From Longimonas sp046498435 (lineage in GTDB: Bacteria > Bacteroidota > Rhodothermia > Rhodothermales > Salinibacteraceae): a stretch of DNA of 29,840 nt. This document shows, in pieces, positions 23,081 through 29,840 of this stretch. The position numbers and the translations under genes were made by a program. A model generated the notes under the pieces. It did not search any database. It saw only the letters and a list, made by a program, of their open reading frames with translations, and was not told the DNA's origin. The stretch covers positions 1 through 29,840 of the forward strand of contig NZ_JAWOAR010000179.1 of the NCBI RefSeq assembly GCF_046498435.1. The letters are read 5' to 3'. Every line of letters begins with the position of its first letter. Positions within the stretch are counted from its first letter, which is position 1.

Positions 23081-25198
23081 ATGGATACCCTTGCTTCTAC
23101 GCGCTCTGTGCAAGAGCAGATCGACAACATGTCGTGGGATGATCTGACCCGCGAGGCTGCCGAGGCGCTCTATGAGGAGCTCGTTCCGGTGGTGCGCGCC
23201 CACGACGAGCGCTACTACCGCCACGACGACCCGCTTATCCCCGACCCCGAGTACGACCGCCTGTTTCAGGCGCTACAGCGCATCGAAACAGAGTTTCCGG
23301 CCCTGCAACGCGATAACTCGCCTACGCAGCGCGTCGGGTTCGACCCACTCGATGCATTTGCAAAGCACACCCATCCCGAGCCGCTCCTTTCGCTCTCGAA
23401 CGCCTTCGATGCAGGCGATGTGCGCGAGTGGTATGCCCGCTGCCAGCGAGGACTGGCGGATGCGTTTGGCGATACCACTCCCGCAGTCGTTGCCGAACTC
23501 AAGATTGATGGACTGGCCGTGGCGCTGACTTACACCGACGGCGAGCTGGCGCTGGCCGCCACGCGGGGCAACGGCGAGCAAGGCGAGAACATTACCCGGA
23601 ATGTGCGCACCATCCGCCGCATCCCGCTTGCGCTGGATGAGGACGAACGGACCGCCCCAACATCGATGGAGGTGCGCGGCGAAGTATTCATGCGCAAGAG
23701 CGAGTTCGAGGCGCTCAACAACCGGCTCCGCAGCGAAGACGAACAGCCGTTTGCCAACCCGCGCAACGCCGCAGCGGGCAGCCTGCGCCAGCTCGACCCC
23801 AGCGTAACAGCCCGGCGTCCGCTCAGCTTCTTTACCTACGGGCAGGGTCCCACCGACGGCACCATGCCCGATACCCACAGCGCGGTGTTGGAGCAGCTGG
23901 AGGCCTACGGCCTGCCCATGAACTCGCACTGGTCGCGCTTTGACGACATCGCGGCAGCTGTCGAATTTTGCACCGGCTGGGTGGAGCGCCGCGCGGAACT
24001 CGACTACGAGATTGATGGCGTAGTGCTCAAAATTGACCGCCACGACTACCAGGAGGAACTGGGCGCGATTGCCAATGCCCCGCGCTGGGCGGTGGCGTTT
24101 AAGTTTCCAGCGCGCGAGGCGACCACCACTCTCCTCGACATTGAGGTCAACGTAGGCCGCACGGGCGTGGTGAAGCCCGAGGCTGTGCTTGAGCCGGTGG
24201 GAATTGGCGGTGTCACCGTGTCGCAGGCTACGCTGCACAACGAAGACTACATTGCCGACCGCGACATCCGTATTGGCGACACCGTGGTGGTGAAGCGCGC
24301 GGGCGATGTCATTCCGCAGGTAGTGCGCCCGGTAGTTGAGGCGCGCACCGACCATCAGGAGCCCTGGACGTTTCCCGAGCGCTGCCCGGTGTGCGACTCG
24401 GAGCTGGTGCGCCTGCCCGATGAGGCCGATGTGTACTGCCTGAATACCGAATGCCCGGCGCAGTTCAAGCGGCTGGTAGAACACTTCGTAAGCCGAAACG
24501 CGATGGACATTGAGGGCCTGGGCGAGCGCGTGGCAGCGCAGTTGGTGGATACCGAGCATGTGCAACAAATCGACGATCTGTACCGCCTCACCACAGACGA
24601 CCTCGTTTCGCTGGAGGGCTTTGCCGAAAAAAGCGCCCAGAACCTTGTGGATGCCATTGCCGCCTCGAAAGAGCGTCCGCTGTATCGCTTGCTGTTTGCG
24701 TTGGGGATTCGGCATGTAGGCCGCACGGTGGCAGAGCAGGTCGTATCCGCTGTGCCCTCGATGGAGGCGCTGGCCGAGCAGTCGGTCGAGGAGCTCGAAA
24801 GCATCGACGGTATTGGGCCAGTGATTGCCGAGAGCATTTACGACTGGTTTCAGGTCGCCGACAACCGCGCGCTGGTGGATGCGCTGCGCGAGGTGGGGGT
24901 GAACACGGAACGGCTGCCCGAGGAAGAGCCCGCCGAGGAACAGCCGCTTGATGGGCTCACCTTTGTGCTCACTGGCGCGCTGCCCTCCCTTACGCGGCGC
25001 GAGGCTACGGAGCGCATTGAGCAGGCCGGGGGGCGCGTTACGTCGAGCGTAAGCGGCAATACCGACTACCTGGTAGCGGGCGAGAACCCCGGCTCGAAGT
25101 ACGACGACGCCCAAGAGCGCAGCGTCCCTGTGCTGGATGAATCGGGGCTGTTGGATCTGTTGGGCGATGCCTCCCGTTCAGGGGCTGCATCGGATTGA
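23081..25198 (+). CDS. ligA: NAD-dependent DNA ligase
   Basis: A 705-residue protein from ATG 23081, normal LigA size. The Ia domain binding nicotinamide mononucleotide is at the start (HDERYYRHDDPLIPDPEYDRLF). The nucleotidyltransferase motif AELKIDGLAVAL carries Lys141, which becomes adenylated. The sequence continues with TRGNGEQGENITRNVRTI, the OB domain (VNVGRTGVVKPEAVLEPV), a four-cysteine zinc finger (CPVCDSEL ... CLNTECPAQ), helix-hairpin-helix repeats (LFALGIRHVGRTVAEQ) and a C-terminal BRCT domain (LDGLTFVLTGALPSLTRRE). It seals nicks in replication and repair using NAD. No key residue is missing. The PgpH-like gene follows after 60 bases. Confidence 0.98.
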   Translation: MDTLASTRSVQEQIDNMSWDDLTREAAEALYEELVPVVRAHDERYYRHDDPLIPDPEYDRLFQALQRIETEFPALQRDNSPTQRVGFDPLDAFAKHTHPEPLLSLSNAFDAGDVREWYARCQRGLADAFGDTTPAVVAELKIDGLAVALTYTDGELALAATRGNGEQGENITRNVRTIRRIPLALDEDERTAPTSMEVRGEVFMRKSEFEALNNRLRSEDEQPFANPRNAAAGSLRQLDPSVTARRPLSFFTYGQGPTDGTMPDTHSAVLEQLEAYGLPMNSHWSRFDDIAAAVEFCTGWVERRAELDYEIDGVVLKIDRHDYQEELGAIANAPRWAVAFKFPAREATTTLLDIEVNVGRTGVVKPEAVLEPVGIGGVTVSQATLHNEDYIADRDIRIGDTVVVKRAGDVIPQVVRPVVEARTDHQEPWTFPERCPVCDSELVRLPDEADVYCLNTECPAQFKRLVEHFVSRNAMDIEGLGERVAAQLVDTEHVQQIDDLYRLTTDDLVSLEGFAEKSAQNLVDAIAASKERPLYRLLFALGIRHVGRTVAEQVVSAVPSMEALAEQSVEELESIDGIGPVIAESIYDWFQVADNRALVDALREVGVNTERLPEEEPAEEQPLDGLTFVLTGALPSLTRREATERIEQAGGRVTSSVSGNTDYLVAGENPGSKYDDAQERSVPVLDESGLLDLLGDASRSGAASD

Positions 25199-25258
25199 TG
25201 CGCAACGCGGGCGGTACAACGCCGCCTGGTTCTATCTGACCGGTTTCCTTGCAATGGT

Positions 25259-27931
25259 ATGAAAAAGTGGCTGGAACGGATCGGGCTGCGTCCGAAAGGG
25301 GCTACGCCCGTCGGCACCGACTTGGAAAGCGGCAAGCGCAATACCCCCGAAGACACCTACTGGCGCGATGTCATCGTGCGTACGGTGCTGTTTGTGCTGC
25401 TGGTAGGCGGCACATTGGCGGCCTTTCCGCGCGGAGAAGTCTTCGAGTACACCGTGCAGGTGGGCGATACATGGCGGCAGCCCACACTGGTCGCCCCGTT
25501 TAACTTCCCAATCTACAAAGACAGCGACCGCGTTGCTTCTGAACGCGAACAAGCACGCCGCACGACCCCCCCATACTTTGAGGAGATCTTAAATCCGGAG
25601 CAGGTAAGCCAGGCTCACCGCGACACGGTGCAACAGCAAATCGACGAGGTGCTCGATGCCCACACGTCCTCGCGATACCAACGCATGCGGGACAACGACG
25701 AGCAGGCCGAGGCCGATTCGCTCCGCTACATCCAGTTGCGGCGCAACACACGCGTTACGCTAAGTCCCGAACAGTGGGAGGTGCTCACCGAGAACGCCGT
25801 CGAGCAGATTCCGAGCCTCTCCGAAACCACGCGCGAGCCCCCCGACTCTGAGCGCCTCGACCGCCAGATGATGCAGGCCGTGGCCGAGGTCACCGAAGCC
25901 TTACAGCGTCGCGATGTAATCGACATTCCGCTCGATTCGGTGTATACCGATCACATTATTGTGCGCAACGAAGAAGAGCGCATCCAGCGGCGCGTGTCGG
26001 TCGACCGGGTCGTGGGGATGTCTGAAGCCTTCAGTCGCGCCGAAGAGCAGCTCCGCGACCGCTTCGACGATCGTCCAGACGCCGCGCAGATTGCGTTCGC
26101 GTTCTTTCGAGATACGTTTCAACCCGCCCACGAATATCTGGAAGAAGAGACAGAAGAGCGCCGCCAACAGCGGGCCGAGAACGTGTCGCCCATTTCAGGG
26201 GGGGTAGAGCGCGGCGAGGTGGTGGTGCAGCAAGGCGAGCGCGTGTCTTCTGAAGTCAAACAGAAACTGATGTCGCTGGAGCGCGAGAAAAATCAGCGCG
26301 CTGCCACCACCATTATGTGGCGGCAGATCTCGGGCGAGTTGATTCTGGTGCTTGTTACCTTCTTCTTTTTCTTCTTCTACCTGTACCTTATTCGCCCCGC
26401 CATCTGGACCGATAACGGGCTTATTGCGCTCATTGTCCTGCTCTTTGGGCTTATCGTTGGACTCTTCGGAATTGCGATTCGCGTTCCGTGGCTGGATCTG
26501 TATGCTGTGCCGGTGGCACTTATTTCGGTGACACTGGCCATCGTATTTAGTGTCCGCACCGCCCTCTTTGCCACACTCGTACTCGCATTTCTGGGCGGGC
26601 AGATGTTGGGCATGAACCTGCAATACGCCCTCGCGGCCTTCTTCGGCGGAATGCTTGGCATCTTCAGCGTGCGCGACATCAAGAATAGGGGGCAGTTCTT
26701 CTTAAGTGCCGCGCTGGTCTTCGTTGGGTACGGGCTCATCATTGTAGGCACATGGCTCTTTCTGGGCACACCTGCCACCCGCCTGGGAGACGAAGTCATC
26801 TTCGCAGCAATTGGCGCATCATTTACCATTGTGGTGCAGCCAATGCTTTGGGTCATCGAACGCACCTTTGGCATCACCACCGACCTAACGCTGCTGGAAT
26901 TGTCGGATACAAATCGTCCGCTCCTGAAACGGCTTAGCCTGGAGGCCCCCGGCACGTTTAACCACTCCATGCAGGTCGCCAATCTGGCAGAGGCCGCCGC
27001 GGAAAAGGTCGGCGCCAACGGACTGCTGGTGCGCGTGGGCGCGTTCTATCACGATATCGGTAAGATGATTAAGCCTGCCCAGTTTGTGGAAAACCAGCGC
27101 GGCGGGCAGAACCCGCACGACAACCAGACGCCGCGCATCAGCGCCATGTTTATTACGCGCCACGTTAAGCAGGGGCTCAAAATGGGCAAGGAAGAGCACC
27201 TGCCCGACCGTGTGCTGCAATTTATTGCAACCCACCATGGCACAGCGCGCGTGGAGTATTTTTATCAGCAGGCCCTCCAGGAGGCCGATGGCGATGAGAC
27301 ACAAGTCAATGCTGCCGACTACCGCTACCCCGGGCCCCGCCCGTTCTCCAAGGAAACAGGTATCTTGCTGCTGGCCGATTCCGTGGAAGCCGCCTGCCGC
27401 AGTCTCGACGAGCCAAACGAAAACAATCTGCGCAAGCTTGTTGAAAGCATCTTTCAACGCCACATCGAAACCGGACAGCTCGATGACACCGACCTTACGT
27501 TTAAGGAGATCGGGGCCATCAAGGAGACGTTTATGACCATGCTCTCGGGGGTATATCACAGCCGGGTGAAGTACCCCGGGCAAGAGGACGAAGCCGAAAG
27601 CGGATCCAACGACCCATGGATTGCGCCCATTGACTTCAGCGTCCCCGCAGATGTCTCGGTCATGTGGCACGATGATGGATGGTTTGAAGCCAAAGGGCGC
27701 CGCACCCCCGAACCGCTGCCTCTGCTTCCCGGCGAACGCAGACCGCGTGCGTCGCGGCCCGATCCGGACCCCTCGTCTTCGAACAGTGGCAACGGCGCTC
27801 CCGACTTAAGCGGAATGCCCGTTGTGGTACCAGCAACCAGCTACTCCGAGTCGGGCGACGACTCGTCTGATACGGAAGCCCGCGAAGAACGTGGAGGTGC
27901 AGAACTGTCGAGCAGCACAGAGGTCGACCTC
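25259..27931 (+). CDS. pgpH: PgpH/YqfF-like 7TM-HD phosphodiesterase (probable c-di-AMP hydrolase), C-terminus replaced at an artificial join
   Basis: Start ATG 25259. One N-terminal helix (VRTVLFVLLVGGTLAAF) is followed by a long extracytoplasmic 7TMR-HDED-type domain (residues about 60-340), seven membrane helices (about 355-545), then an HD domain with FNHSMQVANLAEAAAEKV (His569) and FYHDIGKM (His598, Asp599), plus THHGTARVEYFY. This is the architecture of Listeria PgpH, which degrades c-di-AMP; that activity here is inferred from the family. After the HD domain comes a disordered acidic tail from about residue 800. The frame stays open to 28162, but everything past about 27920 is the antisense of a phzF gene on the other strand, so the last 75 or so residues of that long frame are not real. 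The native end is missing. Confidence 0.9.
27912..27931. other. Join 1: bacterial piece to archaeal-like piece, at a 12-base palindrome
   Basis: Both the PgpH-like tail and the PhzF frame break here. GAGGTCGACCTC at 27920-27931 equals its own reverse complement, and the PhzF match is exact up to the Cys codon at 27917. The surrounding proteins change from acidic bacterial to archaeal-type on the right side. Confidence 0.8.
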
Positions 27932-28132
27932 GCGGACAGGCGAAAAAAACCGCACCCTGACGTCTGCTGTATGGCTGTCCATGATAAACGCTGTCTCGGA
28001 GCAGCGCAGCTCGCCGGCGATATGCTGCATCGTCTCGCTGGAAAGGCCGTCCGCCCGGGGGACCACGCCGGCCGGGTTGCCCGCAAAGCTTCGCCTGGTG
28101 AAGGCATCCACGATGTAGACCGGCAGCGGCAT
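27917..28132 (-). pseudogene. PhzF-family isomerase/epimerase, N-terminal 72 residues only, cut at the join
   Basis: From ATG 28132 the frame gives MPLPVYIVDAFTRRSFAGNP, the exact PhzF-family opening, where the conserved active-site Glu follows in ELRCSETAFIM. It then continues through VRFFSPVREVDLC. In PhzF proteins the next residues are GH (start of LCGHATLA); here the frame switches to unrelated sequence right after the Cys codon (27917-27919). The catalytic domain beyond residue 72 is absent. Family members catalyse isomerisations such as the phenazine pathway step, but most have unknown substrates. A strong Shine-Dalgarno site (28138-28146) lies just ahead and overlaps the end of the small membrane gene. 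Probably an intact gene in its own genome, truncated by the chimeric join. Confidence 0.85.
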
Positions 28133-28134
28133 GG

Positions 28135-28326
28135 TTATTCCTCCTCACGCAGCCGCTCGTAGGCCGTATAGAACGGGACGTTGAGCAAAAAGAACAGCGA
28201 CAGGATGCCCAGCAGATGGAAGTAGGGAAACTCGAACAGGTCGCCCGGCGAATACTGGACGCTTATCCAGGAGCCGATGACCGCGATGAGATTGAGGATG
28301 AACCACAATGTCAGGAATCCCTTCAT
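28135..28326 (-). CDS. 63-residue two-helix membrane protein, unknown function
   Basis: From ATG 28326: an opening helix LTLWFILNLIAVIGSWISV, a polar loop (QYSPGDLFEFP), a second helix LLGILSLFFLLNVPFYTAY and a charged end ERLREEE. Both helices look like true membrane spans. I do not recognise the family. It sits between the nnr and phzF genes, 33 bases after nnr and two bases before the phzF ATG, with its own TATA box (28347-28354). The ATG is so close to the predicted transcription start that the message may be leaderless. Confidence 0.75.
   Translation of the reverse strand: MKGFLTLWFILNLIAVIGSWISVQYSPGDLFEFPYFHLLGILSLFFLLNVPFYTAYERLREEE
28138..28146 (-). promoter_or_regulatory. Strong Shine-Dalgarno site for the phzF fragment
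   Basis: GAGGAGGAA is followed by TAACC and the ATG at 28132. It overlaps the last codons of the upstream gene, allowing coupled translation. Genes in the left piece lack such a site, so this is one mark of a different organism. Confidence 0.75.
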
Positions 28327-28346
28327 GCCCTAAAAACACCAGCGTG

Positions 28347-28354
28347 CTTTTAAA
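28347..28354 (-). promoter_or_regulatory. Archaeal-type TATA box, leaderless spacing
   Basis: TTTAAAAG on the minus strand, directly after the nnr stop codon. Its centre lies 24-25 bases before the A of the ATG at 28326, which is the usual TATA-to-start distance in archaea, so the transcript would begin at or next to the start codon. The bases upstream (ACAAG) are purine-rich, as in a BRE. Confidence 0.6.
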
Positions 28355-28359
28355 CTTGT

Positions 28360-29589
28360 TTATGGCCCGTATTCGGCGATGACATCGGGCAGCCTGGCGA
28401 GCAGGTCGGTGGCCGTCATCCCGTAGCCTTTTCGCTCAAATGCAGCGTTGCCGGCGCTGCCGTTCAGGAAGGCGGCCATCCGCGCTGCATTGTAGGCGGG
28501 TACCCTCATGGCGAGCAGCGCCCCGGCGACGCCGGAGAGCACGTCGCCGGTGCCCCCGACGGTCATACCCTCGTTGCCGACGTGGTTGGATTTCACCGTG
28601 TCGCCGTCGCTGACGACATCGGTCCAGCCTTTGAGCAGTATCGTACAGTTTCGGGCCCTGGCCGCCGCCCGTACCGATGCGATGCGCTTCTCAAGGTCGT
28701 CCGACGGCATCGTGCCCATCAGCCTTTTGAACTCTCCGGCGTGCGGCGTGACAATCATGCTGCCAGAGGCGGTTTTGTCGGCCATGGCGGCGATGGCGTC
28801 GGCGTCGACGACCGCGGGCATGTTCCGTTCGATGCAGGTGTCCAGCAGTGCATCTACGGCCTGCATGGTCTGCGATGCATTGCCCAGCCCCGGGCCGACG
28901 ACCAGGCTGTCCGCTCGCTCGAGCAATGGCTCGATGTCTTTCAGATGGCGCGGATGCAGCACGTCACCGTCCAGCCGCCGGGCGATAATATCCGGTGAAA
29001 ACGAGGCAACCACCTGCCATGCATGTCCGGGCACCGCAGCCATGGCCAGGTCTGCGCCGGTGCGGAGGGCCGCCATCGCCGCCAGAGCCGGAGCTCCGGT
29101 GTAGGGGCCGCCGCCGACCACGAGCACGGTGCCGTTGTCGCCCTTGTGGGAGCGCCTGCCATGCGGGGGATACCAGGCCATGTCGCCCGGGCCGATCTGC
29201 CGTGTCGCCTCGTCAGGGATGCCGATGTCGTGGACCAGGATGTCGCCGCTATTGTCGGGCGTCATGCCGTCCTTGGCGGCGTGGAAGGTCACCGTCAGGT
29301 CCGGCTGCACGGCCACCTCCTGTCCCATGCCGGTGGGCACGTCAACGCTGATGACGCCGGCGTCGCTCTCGTTCAACATGGCGGCGATGTCGTCATAGGG
29401 GGGACGGAGCGCGCCCGAGATGCCGATGCCCAGCATACCGTCGACGGCCACGTCGGACTGCTCCAGTATCTCTCTAAAAGCGTCCTCCAGGTAGTAGTGT
29501 ACGGGGATGCCCAGCTGCTTGACCCGCCGGAGGTTTTTTTGTGCTAACCGCGATGAAGGACGCTTGACCAGGAAAACGTGAACGTCGCA
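28360..29589 (-). CDS. nnr: Bifunctional NAD(P)H-hydrate epimerase/dehydratase, archaeal type, N-terminus cut at a join
   Basis: About 410 residues of authentic sequence, from CDVHVFLV (29589) to a stop at 28360. The epimerase half is represented by VAVDGMLGIGISGALRPP and VISVDVPTGMG. The ATP/ADP-dependent dehydratase half shows SHKGDNGTVLVVGGGPYTGAP, VVGPGLG, VVDADAIAAM, IVTPHAGEFKRL, LLKGWTDVVSDG and GMTVGGTGDVLSGV, the last holding the catalytic Asp. HKGDNGTVLVVGGGPYTGAPALAA and GNEGMTVGGTGDV are the forms I know from archaeal Nnr. The enzyme repairs hydrated NADH and NADPH. The epimerase's first 50 or so residues, with the GNGGDGFVAARHL motif, are missing; in their place the frame reads 16 residues (MAKVRILKKVLSGKIT) out of AT-rich foreign DNA. 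First gene of an archaeal-like set with the small membrane protein and phzF. Confidence 0.9.
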   Translation of the reverse strand, partial: CDVHVFLVKRPSSRLAQKNLRRVKQLGIPVHYYLEDAFREILEQSDVAVDGMLGIGISGALRPPYDDIAAMLNESDAGVISVDVPTGMGQEVAVQPDLTVTFHAAKDGMTPDNSGDILVHDIGIPDEATRQIGPGDMAWYPPHGRRSHKGDNGTVLVVGGGPYTGAPALAAMAALRTGADLAMAAVPGHAWQVVASFSPDIIARRLDGDVLHPRHLKDIEPLLERADSLVVGPGLGNASQTMQAVDALLDTCIERNMPAVVDADAIAAMADKTASGSMIVTPHAGEFKRLMGTMPSDDLEKRIASVRAAARARNCTILLKGWTDVVSDGDTVKSNHVGNEGMTVGGTGDVLSGVAGALLAMRVPAYNAARMAAFLNGSAGNAAFERKGYGMTATDLLARLPDVIAEYGP

Positions 29590-29600
29590 AGTAATTTTTC
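29580..29600. other. Join 2: archaeal-like piece to AT-rich Bacteroidetes piece
   Basis: The Nnr frame is convincing up to the Cys codon at 29587-29589 and meaningless beyond it. From 29590 the DNA turns abruptly AT-rich, and a Bacteroidetes-type promoter element and pheT follow on the other strand. Confidence 0.75.
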
Positions 29601-29625
29601 CACTTAATACTTTTTTTAAAATCCT

Positions 29626-29633
29626 TACTTTTG
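29626..29633 (+). promoter_or_regulatory. Bacteroidetes -7 promoter element for pheT
   Basis: TACTTTTG fits the Bacteroidetes -7 consensus TAnnTTTG exactly. It lies 71 bases before the pheT ATG. No clear TTG -33 element is present at the usual distance; that region is close to the join. Confidence 0.6.
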
Positions 29634-29703
29634 CCACAGGCTATATCCAATGACAGATTATTACTGACATAAATATACCAGGTGATTTAAACGAAAAACG
29701 AGC

Positions 29704-29840
29704 ATGAAGATATCATATAACTGGATAAAGCAATACCTTGAGACAGATAATAAGCCTGATGAATTAAGCAGCATACTAACCAATACGGGGCTTGAGGTTG
29801 AAGGCATGGAAGACTGGGTATCTGTAAAGGGTGGTCTCAA
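29704..29840 (+). CDS. pheT: Phenylalanyl-tRNA synthetase beta subunit, 5' end only
   Basis: From ATG 29704 the 45 visible residues read MKISYNWIKQYLETDNKPDE and continue through ILTNTGLEVEGMEDW to VSVKGGL at the window edge. This is the standard start of bacterial PheT, and the VKGGL ending of this block is typical of Bacteroidetes, where it leads into the tRNA-binding domain. The enzyme charges tRNA-Phe as an alpha2-beta2 tetramer. Codons are AT-rich (AGATA-type runs, TAT, AAA), unlike ligA or lnt in the left piece, so it comes from a different genome. The rest lies outside the window. Confidence 0.93.
   Translation, partial: MKISYNWIKQYLETDNKPDELSSILTNTGLEVEGMEDWVSVKGGL

Noticed and set aside
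23273..25114. 613-residue leftward open frame
   Set aside because: Antisense to ligA, which has all its motifs; the frame has no recognisable protein features.
27806..27916. Downstream continuation of the PhzF frame
   Set aside because: After the Cys codon the residues come from antisense of the PgpH tail and do not match the family.
27932..28162. C-terminal extension of the PgpH-like protein
   Set aside because: This part is simply the antisense of phzF read across the join; not a true domain.
29590..29637. Residues MAKVRILKKVLSGKIT as a true Nnr start
   Set aside because: They are encoded by AT-rich DNA beyond the join and cannot replace the missing epimerase N-terminus.

Overview
The window looks like a metagenomic contig made of three pieces. 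The first, about 1-27,920, is GC-rich bacterial DNA. Its proteins are acidic and rich in Asp/Glu, it lacks strong Shine-Dalgarno sites, it carries Bacteroidetes-type repeats, and its envelope genes point to a halophilic member of the Rhodothermia (Salinibacter/Salisaeta-like). That lineage is inferred from protein character, not from a search. The second, about 27,920-29,590, has archaeal features: an archaeal-type Nnr, a TATA box placed for a leaderless transcript, and a perfect Shine-Dalgarno site. The third, about 29,590-29,840, is AT-rich and holds the start of a Bacteroidetes pheT behind a TAnnTTTG promoter element. Both joins cut through genes, so a chimeric assembly is the simplest reading.

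Left piece, from the left: a truncated SLC13/DASS permease with two TrkA-C domains (1-1574) and a PfpI/DJ-1 protein (1954-2472), both leftward; a 687-base non-coding stretch full of inverted repeats; then a leftward envelope cluster read in the order giant TPR protein, outer-membrane barrel, small HU-like protein, HU+SPOR membrane protein, ExbB, ExbD (11032 down to 3160). Together these look like a Tol/Ton-type energised trans-envelope system with periplasmic TPR and peptidoglycan-binding (SPOR) parts.

Rightward from 11,201 lie a small tail-anchored protein, a PfkB sugar kinase and folB. A repeat element (13050-13216) follows. Then comes the leftward operon lnt-maf-class I glutamine amidotransferase, with a 16-base gap and a 4-base overlap. 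Rightward again: an orphan ParA overlapping a penicillin-acylase family hydrolase by ATGA. After a leftward EamA transporter come a MerR regulator, tRNA-Pro(GGG), a RodZ-like HTH membrane protein, ligA, and a PgpH-like HD phosphodiesterase that is cut off at the first join.

Most of the content is housekeeping. I saw no CRISPR array, transposase, phage module, toxin-antitoxin pair or biosynthetic cluster. The points most worth a second look are the two cross-organism joins, the HU/SPOR/ExbBD/TPR envelope cluster, the ParA-acylase coupling and the non-coding repeat elements.
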